A DNA stretch of 64,000 bases from Rubinisphaera margarita (lineage in GTDB: Bacteria > Planctomycetota > Planctomycetia > Planctomycetales > Planctomycetaceae). The stretch is taken from positions 124,001 to 188,000 of the forward strand of contig NZ_JAKFGB010000009.1 of assembly GCF_022267515.1 (NCBI RefSeq), given 5' to 3'. The notes beneath the pieces were generated by a model that searched no databases, had not been told where the DNA came from, and was given only the letters and a program-made list of their open reading frames with translations. Shown piece by piece: positions 25,116 to 34,952 of the stretch (its first letter is position 1; every line of letters begins with the position of its first letter). A program made the translations under genes and the position numbers.

Positions 25116-25421
25116 CTATTTGCGGACGCGATCCGGTGCGCCGCTGCGGCGGAACACGGCATCGAGCAGGTCTTCAGCGATACTGCGACGGACGAGGTCG
25201 CCATGGCCGGCTTTGATCATTGCGTTTGCCAGTTCGGGGTGTTCGGCCCAGTTCTGGTGGTTCCATTCGCGGATGTCGACGTAGAAATCGGCCACCTGAG
25301 CCTTCGTCTTGGGGACGTAGTACGTCTTTTTTCCGGTCGTCACGATGTGGTAGCTGAATGAGAAGTACATCAGCAGTCCGCCAAGCAGAATGCCGGCGAA
25401 CAGGGCGAGCAATCTGGTCAT
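25116..25421 (-). CDS. Small single-pass membrane protein
   Basis: 101 residues from ATG 25421. One membrane segment (MTRLLALFAGILLGGLLMYFSF), then a soluble tail with YYVPKTKAQVADFYVDIREW and a helical end. Not recognised. Transcribed with the HExxH lipoprotein (33-nt gap), so it may be a partner of it. The longer frame to 25532 has no ribosome-binding site and reads poorly. Confidence 0.65.
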   Translation of the reverse strand: MTRLLALFAGILLGGLLMYFSFSYHIVTTGKKTYYVPKTKAQVADFYVDIREWNHQNWAEHPELANAMIKAGHGDLVRRSIAEDLLDAVFRRSGAPDRVRK

Positions 25422-25650
25422 CCTGTCCCATCCTTGAGAAATCCGCGGAAGCCTCGGCTGGCCCGTCCGTGGGTCCTGCACACAGTCTGAAATGGTGACC
25501 ATACGCCACCGGCAGAGCGTGCGAATTTGCATGCTTTACAAGTGTCTCACAAACCCGAAAATGCCACAAGGCGGGTTTCATTGGTCAGACTCCCGGCAGG
25601 ACCCTATGATACCGGATCGATCTTCCGACGCTCTTCTTTGCAGTAACATC

Positions 25651-26952
25651 ATGACAACCAAAGACATACATAACGGCGACCCGATCGCCATCCAGCCCGT
25701 CAGCCGCCCCGTCAGCGGATGCATTGTGCCGCCCGGGTCCAAGAGCATCACCAACCGGGCGCTCATCGTAGCCGCTCTGGCCGACGGCGTCTCCAAACTG
25801 CAGGGGACGCTCGACAGCGATGACACGCGCGTCATGCTGGAAAGCCTTGAGCGTCTCGGGATTCAGTGGGAGAAGCTGGACGATTCGGTGATTTCCATTT
25901 CCGGCTGCGGCGGCAAGATCCCGGTCAGCAATGCGGACCTCTGGCTGGAAAACAGCGGGACGAGCATCCGCTTTCTGACGGCCCTGTGTTCGGCAGGCCA
26001 CGGCGAATTCACGCTCGACGGCAACAAGCGGATGCGGGAACGCCCCATCGTCGATCTGGTGAACGCACTGAATGAACTCGGCGTTGAGGCCCGGTGCTCG
26101 CTCGGGAATAACTGTCCGCCCGTCACGATTCGCGGTGCCGGTCTGCCCGGCGGAACGGTTCACATTGCCGGGAATCTTTCGAGCCAGTACCTGAGCGGCC
26201 TGCTGATGACGGCTCCCTATGCACAGGAGCCGCTCGAAATCATCGTCGAAGGAGAACTCGTTTCAATTCCCTACATCGAAATGACGCTCGACGTGATGAA
26301 ACGCTTCGGCGTCGAAGTCGAAACCGAAGATCTGCAGTCGTACCGGATTCGGCCTCAGCGCTACAAAGGCTGCAGTTATCTGATTGAGCCGGATGCTTCA
26401 GCAGCCAGTTATTTCTTCGCCGCGGCAGCGATTACCGGAGGCGAAGTGACTATCCCCGGCCTGAGCCGAAATGCGATGCAGGGGGACGTTCACTTTGTGG
26501 ATGTGCTGGAAGAAATGGGCTGCGTGGTCACCTGGAACGATCAATCGATTACGCTGCAGGGGCGTCCTTTGCAGGGAATTGAAGTCGACATGAACGCCAT
26601 CAGCGATACCGCACAGACGCTGGCCGCCGTCGCTGTGTTCGCGGAAGGACCGACACGAATCCGTAACGTGGCCCACATGCGGATTAAGGAAACCGATCGT
26701 GTGGCCGCCGTGGTCACCGAACTGAAGCGGCTCGGAATTCGAGCCGATGAGCACGACGACGGCTACACCATTCATCCTGGCCCAGTGAAGCCGGCCTGCG
26801 TGCAGACATACGACGACCATCGCATGGCGATGAGTTTCAGCCTGATCGGGTTGAAGTATCCGGGCATCGAGATCGCTGATCCGGGCTGTACGGCGAAGAC
26901 GTACCCGAATTACTTCGAAGATCTGGAGAAATTCTGTGCCTCGGCTCGCTGA
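25651..26952 (+). CDS. aroA: 3-phosphoshikimate 1-carboxyvinyltransferase (EPSP synthase)
   Basis: About 433 residues. Joins shikimate-3-phosphate and phosphoenolpyruvate in aromatic amino-acid synthesis. Signatures: VPPGSKSITNRALI, LENSGTSIRFLTAL, GNKRMRERPI, SSQYLSGLLM, DASAASYFFAAA, RIKETDRV, and DDHRMAMSFSLIG. Cytoplasmic two-domain inside-out barrel. ATG 25651 places the first strand 12 residues in, as usual; ATG 25606, with AGGA upstream, is an alternative and would add 15 residues. Monocistronic. Confidence 0.96.
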   Translation: MTTKDIHNGDPIAIQPVSRPVSGCIVPPGSKSITNRALIVAALADGVSKLQGTLDSDDTRVMLESLERLGIQWEKLDDSVISISGCGGKIPVSNADLWLENSGTSIRFLTALCSAGHGEFTLDGNKRMRERPIVDLVNALNELGVEARCSLGNNCPPVTIRGAGLPGGTVHIAGNLSSQYLSGLLMTAPYAQEPLEIIVEGELVSIPYIEMTLDVMKRFGVEVETEDLQSYRIRPQRYKGCSYLIEPDASAASYFFAAAAITGGEVTIPGLSRNAMQGDVHFVDVLEEMGCVVTWNDQSITLQGRPLQGIEVDMNAISDTAQTLAAVAVFAEGPTRIRNVAHMRIKETDRVAAVVTELKRLGIRADEHDDGYTIHPGPVKPACVQTYDDHRMAMSFSLIGLKYPGIEIADPGCTAKTYPNYFEDLEKFCASAR

Positions 26953-27196
26953 TCGGGTTGTGCAAACTCATGACAGGAATTTGCGTTCTCCCTGTTGTAT
27001 TGATGTTGTCGTTTGTTGACCCCGGCGAATCTGCTGCGATACACTGAAATTTGGCCTGTTCTGGGCGAGGTCGTCGTGGCGGCGGCTTCTAGAGACGGCG
27101 CAGAACCTCGTCAGGTGGCTTTTCCACCGCGAGCATGGCTTTACGACTTTCAAGGAGCAGCGTCGTCGGGCATCCGATGATCAGGGACAGCCGACT

Positions 27197-27940
<744 letters not shown>

Positions 27941-28223
27941 TCCCGCACGCAGCGCCAGTCGCCGGACAGGGAAGCCGGCAGTGTCGATGCGGGTCCGGTT
28001 GGGGTGCGGCAATGCGGCGCACACGTCGCGAACACCGGCAGGGGAATTGGTCGAACGCCGTAATTCACGGTGTTTGAGCCCTTTGCGCGGGCGGCCTTTC
28101 TGGAGAGTGCGGCTGCGTTCGGCTGGATTATGCCTCCCGCCACTCCTGTGATTTCCCTACAATACCGCCAATTCTCGCGACCCGATTTTTGGCTTTCTGT
28201 TTTTCCCGGAAGATTCCCCGTCG

Positions 28224-30242
28224 ATGGATCAACAACGACGTTTTATCACGTTTTTCGTGCTCTCGCTCGGAGCAATGTACCTCTGGCTTAACGTCGGTCT
28301 CCCGTACTTCTATCCGGAGCTGATCGAGCAGAAGGCTGCTCGGCAAATCGCCCAGGATAAGCAGAAGCAGGCCCTGGTCGCCGATCCGGAAGGAACCTCG
28401 ACGCCGAAGCCCGAAGCTCCGGTCGTCGAGAATAACGCAAACGAGCCTCCCGCTGAGGAACCTGCCCCTTCGGCCCCGTCGCAGGAAGTCGCTGACTTCC
28501 CCGCTCGACGCGTCACGATCGGAACTCTGGATCCGAAGTCCGAATTCTTCATGCAGGTTGAACTCGAGGCCGCTGGAGCCGCGATTAACTCCTTGCAGCT
28601 CAACGACAACCGCTACCGGGAACTGACCGATCGCGAACGTCCGCTGCAACTGCTCGGCTCGGTCAAGGGCAGCAAACTGGCCACGTTCGACCTCCGTGCG
28701 GCGGCCGTGGATAATCAGCTGATCCCGCAGGGCAAATCGCTCGACAGTGTGAACTGGAACGTCGTCGAAGAGGAACTGACCGATCACAAAGTCGTGTTCG
28801 AATACCCGGCTCCGGACGGAAACCTGGTGCTGCGCAAGATCTACGAACTGCACAAGGGAGATCCGGCCCGACGTGACACCTCGGCGGAAGGGTACGAACT
28901 CAAACTCACGCTCGAGTTCAGGAACACAGGGCAAAATGCGGCTGAAATGCAGTATGCCTTGCAGGGACCCGTCGGCTTTCCGCTGGAAGACGAAGAAAAC
29001 ACTCGCCGGTATCTGGCGGTTCAGGCGGGCTTCCTCAACGGGGGCGGCGTCCGTCGCGAGACAATCCTCGCCTCGACCATTCTCGACGAAGCCGATGAAC
29101 CCGAAGGGGTCGAAGAGTTCCGGGCTCCGCTGCGATATCTCGGAGTCGATGGCCAGTTCTTCGCGACATTGCTGATTCCTGATCCGGCGAATTCGACAGA
29201 TGGTCAGCCGCCGGTATCTCAGCCGATGCTCATCAGTCGTGCTCGCGAGGCGGAGCGGAGTCTGATCAGCTTCCAGATTGAATCCGCGCCCGTCCCGGTG
29301 CAGCCCGGACAGACGGTTTCCCACGAATACACACTCTTCGCCGGTCCCAAGAGAACAGCTCTCCTGCAGCCTTACGATGCCGAAGGCATTATCGAATACG
29401 GCTGGTTTGGCTGGATCAGCAAGATCATGCTGGCCATCCTGCACTTCTTCCACGACACCGTCTACCTGCCGTACGGCATCTCGATCATCATGCTGACCGT
29501 GATGGTCCGCGGAGCGATGTATCCGATCTCTCGGAAGCATGCTCTGGCGGCTAAGAAGATGAAGGAGCTGCAGCCGAAGTTCGAGGAGATCAAGAAGAAG
29601 CACGAAGGCGACAAGGAAAAGCTCGCTCAGGCTCAGATGGACCTGATGAAAGAGAGCGGCTTCTTCGCCGGCTGTCTGCCGATGCTGCTGCAGATTCCGA
29701 TCTTTATCGGTCTCTACCAGGCGCTCAGCGTTTCTGTCGATCTGCGAATGGCCGAATTCCTCTGGATCGATAACCTCGCCAGCCCGGACAAACTCTTCAC
29801 GCTGCCGTTTTCGATTCCGTTCCTCGGCAACGACTTCAACCTGCTGCCGATTCTGACAGTGGGACTGTTCATCGCTCAGCAGAAAATGTTCTCCCCGCCG
29901 CCGGCGAACGAAGAACAGGCTCTGCAGCAAAAGATGATGAGTTACATGATGATCTTCATCGGCTTCATGTTCTATCGCGTCCCGGCTGGTCTCTGTATCT
30001 ACTTCATCGCATCGTCGCTGTGGGCGATCGCGGAACGCAAAATCCTCGATCTGCACGATACCACGGCTGAGAGCCTCAAGCAGAAGAAGGCCGAAACCGG
30101 AAAGAAGAAGCCGAGCGACGACGCCAGCGACAAAAAGCCCGGCTGGTTCCGCGAACAGATGGCTGCCATCGACGCCGCCGCCAACCCGGGCAACAAATCC
30201 GCCCAGCTCAAGCCCGCTCCTTCCCGCAAGGGCAAGAAGTAG
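28224..30242 (+). CDS. yidC: Membrane protein insertase YidC
   Basis: 672 residues, the long Gram-negative type. An N-terminal membrane helix (FITFFVLSLGAMYLWLNV), a Pro/Ala/Glu linker, a periplasmic beta-sandwich (about 90-380), then the conserved insertase core with FHDTVYLPYGISIIMLTVMVR, KMKELQPKFEEIKKKHEGDK, GCLPMLLQIPIFIGLYQAL, and the last helices. The tail is basic (KKKPSDDASDKKPG...RKGKK), which may help ribosome contact. Inserts inner-membrane proteins. Not in the usual rnpA-yidC-mnmE context. Confidence 0.96.
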   Translation: MDQQRRFITFFVLSLGAMYLWLNVGLPYFYPELIEQKAARQIAQDKQKQALVADPEGTSTPKPEAPVVENNANEPPAEEPAPSAPSQEVADFPARRVTIGTLDPKSEFFMQVELEAAGAAINSLQLNDNRYRELTDRERPLQLLGSVKGSKLATFDLRAAAVDNQLIPQGKSLDSVNWNVVEEELTDHKVVFEYPAPDGNLVLRKIYELHKGDPARRDTSAEGYELKLTLEFRNTGQNAAEMQYALQGPVGFPLEDEENTRRYLAVQAGFLNGGGVRRETILASTILDEADEPEGVEEFRAPLRYLGVDGQFFATLLIPDPANSTDGQPPVSQPMLISRAREAERSLISFQIESAPVPVQPGQTVSHEYTLFAGPKRTALLQPYDAEGIIEYGWFGWISKIMLAILHFFHDTVYLPYGISIIMLTVMVRGAMYPISRKHALAAKKMKELQPKFEEIKKKHEGDKEKLAQAQMDLMKESGFFAGCLPMLLQIPIFIGLYQALSVSVDLRMAEFLWIDNLASPDKLFTLPFSIPFLGNDFNLLPILTVGLFIAQQKMFSPPPANEEQALQQKMMSYMMIFIGFMFYRVPAGLCIYFIASSLWAIAERKILDLHDTTAESLKQKKAETGKKKPSDDASDKKPGWFREQMAAIDAAANPGNKSAQLKPAPSRKGKK

Positions 30243-30691
30243 GTCTTCGGTTGGACAAGCCTGCCCTGCCGCCGATTGTGGTTGGCAGGAACGATCAGCG
30301 ATCCGCTCTAAGGACATCCTCCATGTCCGTGTCTTGTTGATTGACCGTCGTGATCAAATCGCGACGTCGCTTCGAGGGCAATGTGTCCCCGTGTGCAGGA
30401 AAGGAGCCTCTCGTACGCGGCTTTCGTCTGCTTAGCCTCCTCTTGCGGCAGATTTTCGATTTCCAGCGGCGGCATCTTGCCGCCGTTTGCGTTTAAGAGA
30501 GCAGGTCGCTTTGAGGAACGAAGTATCGGGACGTCTGCGGAATCCTTCCAGACTTTTCGGTTTCTTCATTCTCGATACTGTGCCGTCGGCGGCCCGATGG
30601 TGCCGTCAGGTCTGCCGGCCCTTGTTCGGAAGGCGTCTCGCGGTATGCTCAAAGCATCGGCTTCGATCCGCTTCTGCAAGGTGACCCGCGC
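30243..30691. other. Intergenic stretch between yidC and the T2SS-F-like gene
   Basis: Apart from one palindrome at 30467-30485 I see nothing. Open frames here lack protein character. Confidence 0.45.
30467..30485. repeat. CGGCGGCA hairpin
   Basis: CGGCGGCA-TCT-TGCCGCCG, a perfect 8-bp stem with a 3-nt loop. It resembles the other intergenic hairpins of the window but lacks the GNA loop and GGATGG lead. Confidence 0.5.
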
Positions 30692-31732
30692 ATGTTCCGT
30701 CGCTCTCTGCCCTTGAAATCGCTGGCACTGCTGTGTCGGTCTCTAGCCACGCTGCTGGAAACCGGCATCCCGGCTCACAAAGCCTTCCTGATTGCCGGCG
30801 AGAAAGCAGCCAATCCCGACGTGCGTGTCGCGAGCGTGCGAATTGCCGAAGACATTCAAAAGGGCGAAGAGATCGCCCCGGCGATGCGCGAACGGGATGT
30901 CTTCCCCGAATTGACGATCAACATGGTCGATGTCGCCGAGCGGACGGGGGCTCTCCCGGAGATCCTGTCTGGACTGGCCGATCATTACGACAATCTTCTT
31001 CGCCTGCGAAAAGACTTCTATTCCGCCATCGCCTGGCCGATCATTCAGTTGGTCATGGCGGTCTTTGTCATCGCCGGACTGATCCTGCTTCTCGGCTGGA
31101 TTGCTCAATCGCAGGGCGGCGATCCGATCGATGTCCTTGGCTGGGGACTGACTGGAACGGCGGGAGCGATCACCTGGCTGACGATGGTCTTTGGCACCGC
31201 GGCAGGATTGTTCCTGGCTTACAAAATCGTTCGTTCGAACATGGCCGGGCAGACGTATCTCGACACGACATTAATGCGGATTCCCGTGGTCGGCCATTGC
31301 ATGCAGTCGTTCGCCATCGCCCGCTTCGCCTGGGCCTATCATCTCACGCAGGAAGCAGGAATGCCGATTGATGAGAGTATCGAAGCCTCGATGCGGGCCA
31401 CCAGCAATGGCGCTTTCATCGGACAGACCGACCGCATCAATCATTGGATTCAACAGGGTGAAAGTGTCACGACGTCTCTGCGAGAGTCCGGCCTGTTCCC
31501 AAAAGATGTGATCGAGATGATTCACGTTGGCGAAACTTCGGGCACGGTGCCGGAGATGTTGCATCGTCTGAGCCCCGAATTCGAAGAGCAGGCTCGTCGC
31601 TCGCTGCAGGCGCTGGCCGGGGCGCTCGGATGGCTTGTCTGGGCGATTGTTGCCGGGTTCATCATCTTCGTCGTCTTCAGCATCATGCTCTGGTACATCG
31701 GATTGATCAACGAGGTGATGCAGGGGATGTAG
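30692..31732 (+). CDS. Type II secretion system F-family protein
   Basis: 346 residues with two T2SSF domains, each ending in a membrane pair. First domain LARSLATLLETGIPAHKAF-like start (SLALLCRSLATLLETG), EIAPAMRERDVFPELTINMV; membrane helix WPIIQLVMAVFVIAGLILLLG; second domain FAIARFAWAYHLTQEAGMPI, ESGLFPKDVIEMIHVGETSG; C-terminal helices. GspF/PilC-like proteins sit in the inner membrane and couple the ATPase to pseudopilus or pilus assembly. No other secretion or pilus gene is near. Confidence 0.85.
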   Translation: MFRRSLPLKSLALLCRSLATLLETGIPAHKAFLIAGEKAANPDVRVASVRIAEDIQKGEEIAPAMRERDVFPELTINMVDVAERTGALPEILSGLADHYDNLLRLRKDFYSAIAWPIIQLVMAVFVIAGLILLLGWIAQSQGGDPIDVLGWGLTGTAGAITWLTMVFGTAAGLFLAYKIVRSNMAGQTYLDTTLMRIPVVGHCMQSFAIARFAWAYHLTQEAGMPIDESIEASMRATSNGAFIGQTDRINHWIQQGESVTTSLRESGLFPKDVIEMIHVGETSGTVPEMLHRLSPEFEEQARRSLQALAGALGWLVWAIVAGFIIFVVFSIMLWYIGLINEVMQGM

Positions 31733-31853
31733 CCTCTCCGGTCGGAGGTTGCGGAGCGAGAGTCCGCCCGGGGGTGGTGGTAATGATCAGTTGATTATGA
31801 TATGACTGATCCTTCCCGAACTCTGAACGATCCCACCTCAGGAGTTGATCCTC

Positions 31854-32903
31854 ATGAAACGATTCCCCGGCCTCCTTGCCCTGTGTGCGGCCATCCTCTG
31901 CAGCTCGCTTCTTGTCTCCGACGCCTGGTCGCTGCTGAAGAAAGAATCTTCCAAACCGGACATGACTGCCCGGGCAACCGAATTGCTCAATTCGCTCGAT
32001 GAACGGCAGACTGACCTGGCTCTACTGCCTTACGAGTCGTCGCAGCGGGTCGACTGGCATTTCATTCCGATGGACACCCGCAAGGGGCTGATGCTCCGCT
32101 CGATGAGCGAAGAACAGCGGGGAACCGCTCTGAATCTGCTCAAGACCTGCCTTAGCGAAGCCGGCTACAAAAAGGCCGAGACGATTATGTCGCTTGAGAA
32201 GCTGCTCTACTCCTTGGAAGATCCCAAGACCCGCGATCGCCGCGATCCCCTCAAATATTACGTCACCCTCTTCGGCGATCCTCGTGAAGAGAGCCGCTGG
32301 GGGCTGAGCTTCGAAGGGCATCACCTGTCGCTCAACTTCGTCAGCGAAGATGGCAAACTGATCGCCGCCACGCCGCAGTTCTTCGCCGCTAACCCGGCGG
32401 TCATCAAGACGAAGAACGATCTCGGCTTTGAAATGAACATGGCCGTGCTGCACGACGAAGAACAGCTTGGCTTCGATCTGGTCAATTCGCTGAGCAGCAA
32501 GCAGAAGACGTCGGCGATTATTGCCGATGAAGCTCCCCGCGAGATCCGCAATGCCGGCAGTCCGCATCCGCCGAAAGATCGTCCCGTCGGCATCCAGGCC
32601 CGTGATCTCGATGAAAAGCAGACGGAAATCCTCCGCAAGCTGGTCGACGTCTACGTCAATGCCGTGACCGATCGCCGAGCAGCAGAGCGACTCGAAGAGA
32701 TCCGTCGCGACGGTTTCAAGAACGTCTACTTCGCCTGGGCCGGAGCCACCGAGCCGGGCATTGGCCACTACTACCGCATCGAAAGCCGCTCGTTCTCGAT
32801 CGAGTTCGTGAACACCCAGCCGGACGCCGCCGGCAACCCGGCCAACCACATCCATTGCGTCTACCGTGACCGCGATGGCGACTTCGCCCTGCCGATCAAC
32901 TAG
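31854..32903 (+). CDS. DUF3500-domain secreted protein
   Basis: About 349 residues with a signal peptide (MKRFPGLLALCAAILCSSLLVSDA). The mature part has the DUF3500 landmarks RKGLMLRSMSEEQRGTALNL, YYVTLFGDP.ESRWGLSFEGHHLSLNF, and NVYFAWAGATEPGIGHYYRI, FVNTQ..NHIHCVYRD. Function of the family unknown. The ATG at 31854 is nine bases after AGGAG; a TTG at 31845 is less likely. A strong terminator follows. Confidence 0.88.
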   Translation: MKRFPGLLALCAAILCSSLLVSDAWSLLKKESSKPDMTARATELLNSLDERQTDLALLPYESSQRVDWHFIPMDTRKGLMLRSMSEEQRGTALNLLKTCLSEAGYKKAETIMSLEKLLYSLEDPKTRDRRDPLKYYVTLFGDPREESRWGLSFEGHHLSLNFVSEDGKLIAATPQFFAANPAVIKTKNDLGFEMNMAVLHDEEQLGFDLVNSLSSKQKTSAIIADEAPREIRNAGSPHPPKDRPVGIQARDLDEKQTEILRKLVDVYVNAVTDRRAAERLEEIRRDGFKNVYFAWAGATEPGIGHYYRIESRSFSIEFVNTQPDAAGNPANHIHCVYRDRDGDFALPIN

Positions 32904-32955
32904 AGCGATCACCGCACCGGCAGTCAACTGCCGCTGACAAGACGTGACAATAAAG

Positions 32956-32990
32956 AAGCCTCCGCGATCGCCAGGGATCGCGGAGGCTTT
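32956..32990 (+). terminator. Intrinsic terminator of the DUF3500 gene
   Basis: AAGCCTCCGCGATC (32956-32969) pairs perfectly with GATCGCGGAGGCTT (32976-32989) around GCCAGG, followed by a short TTTT run. Confidence 0.8.
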
Positions 32991-33016
32991 TGTCGTCCTG
33001 TTCCGCACCGGCGCCT

Positions 33017-33075
33017 GGGTGGCCGTGATAGCTCCGCGATCAGGGCGGCGAAGCCGTAGGAGGATTGCTATTTGA
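33017..33075. repeat. GNA-hairpin arm R15a (GATAG type), degenerate
   Basis: GGGTGG, a GTGATAGC-TCC-GCGATCA palindrome with mismatches, then CGGC-GAA-GCCG and TAGGAGG. A cleaner copy is at 33460-33510. Confidence 0.75.
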
Positions 33076-33109
33076 CGGGGGTGAGTCCTTAAGACGTTAC
33101 CCCACAGAA

Positions 33110-33151
33110 GTCCCCTCGCCCCCGCCGGGGGAGAGGGTTAGGGTGAAGGGG
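33110..33151. repeat. CCCCTCGCCCCC palindromic repeat
   Basis: CCCCTCGCCCCC-GCC-GGGGGAGAGGG followed by TTAGGGTGAAGGG. This resembles intergenic repeats common in several high-G+C genomes. Present once here. Confidence 0.6.
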
Positions 33152-33211
33152 AATGCGGGGTCCATGCTTCGCGGACCTGAAAGATTCTTCCGGAGGGACC
33201 CTTTCGGACAG

Positions 33212-33235
33212 CATGCCCACGCGAGCGTGGGCATG
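33212..33235. repeat. CATGCCCACG hairpin, third copy
   Basis: CATGCCCACG-CGAG-CGTGGGCATG then GCACCC, as at 23210-23239. Confidence 0.85.
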
Positions 33236-33243
33236 GCACCCGG

Positions 33244-33347
33244 CGCGACTTCATCTTCCGCGTGAGTGAACCCTCTCCCCAGGCCCCGGGGTCCAACTCC
33301 GTTCTCCCACGGCTGCGCCTCCCCGAAAGAATCTTTCGGGGCCACCC
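33244..33347. repeat. Direct repeat R16a with GNA arm
   Basis: Starts GCGCGACTTCATCTTCCG and ends in the arm which, reversed, reads GGGTGGCCCCGAAAG, the CCCCGAAAGA-T-TCTTTCGGGG palindrome, then AGGCGCAGCCG and TGGGAGAACGG. One of two direct copies. Confidence 0.85.
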
Positions 33348-33379
33348 TTCGGTCGCGACGCGGTTGTCACAATGGACGG

Positions 33380-33440
33380 ATGGCACAGAGATTCATCGCG
33401 TTGTTGAATGCTCAGCGGGAACAGTTCGACGCTGCAAAGC
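33380..33440. repeat. Degenerate CACAGAG element R17
   Basis: GGATGGCACAGAGATTCATC followed by GTTGAATGCTCAG, close to R3 including its insert, but the palindrome's right half is mutated. Confidence 0.65.
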
Positions 33441-33459
33441 ATCAAGTGTTTCTCAGCCT

Positions 33460-33510
33460 GGGTGGCCCTGATAGCTCCGCTATCAGGGCGGCGAAGCCGT
33501 TGGAGGACGC
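33460..33510. repeat. GNA-hairpin arm R15b (GATAG type)
   Basis: GGGTGG, CCTGATAGC-TCC-GCTATCAGG (perfect), CGGC-GAA-GCCG, TTGGAGG. Direct copy of R15a with restored pairing. Confidence 0.85.
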
Positions 33511-33532
33511 CGTTTGACGAGGTGTCAATTCA

Positions 33533-33636
33533 GCGCGACTTCATCTTCCGTGTGAGTGAACCCTCTCCCCAGCCCCCGGAACCAACTCCGTTCTCCCACG
33601 GCTGCGCCGCCCCGAAAGAATCTTTCGGGGTCACCC
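33533..33636. repeat. Direct repeat R16b with GNA arm
   Basis: Second copy of R16a. The arm (reversed) reads GGGTGA, palindrome CCCCGAAAG..CTTTCGGGG, CGGC-GCA-GCCG, TGGGAG. Ends 24 nt before the hisG stop. Confidence 0.87.
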
Positions 33637-33659
33637 CTGTCGGTGTGCAGCCGCTTTCT

Positions 33660-34538
<879 letters not shown>

Positions 34539-34952
34539 CCGGATCAAACCTTTCTCTATGCGAATTCTGGAGCACGTGATTGCAAACAGGCAGACTACCA
34601 AGAGGTTCGGGACCATGCCAGCGTGGCTGCAGACGGGATCGCGAACCCGGAAATGATTGCCGCGTGTTTCGCATGCAGTCCTGTACGGGCGGTTCGCCAA
34701 CAGGCTGCACAATCGCTACAGCCGATACGACCAGAATGTGAATTTGAAGGAATTGTTAAGATTCGGTTCAACTCCGATCTCCGGACGAACCCCCAATTTC
34801 ATCAAAGTCGATTCAGCTCTCAGAGTAGTCGTTGGTGGAGCATCCGGAATAAACGGACTTTCACCACCAGCGAGGGGACAAGGGCGCCTCTGAAGGGACT
34901 TCAGTTGTAAGAGCCGACCACTCGTCGCGTCTCTCAAGAGTAAGGATACTCC
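34539..34952. other. Divergent intergenic region hisG / porin
   Basis: About 410 nt between hisG (minus) and the porin gene (plus). It must hold both promoters, but I see no convincing -35/-10 pair or repeat. Confidence 0.4.

Noticed and set aside
28128..30317. 729-codon open frame on the minus strand over yidC
   Set aside because: It mirrors the YidC gene; high-G+C codon use leaves the antisense frame open. Composition is Arg/Leu/Glu-rich without domains.
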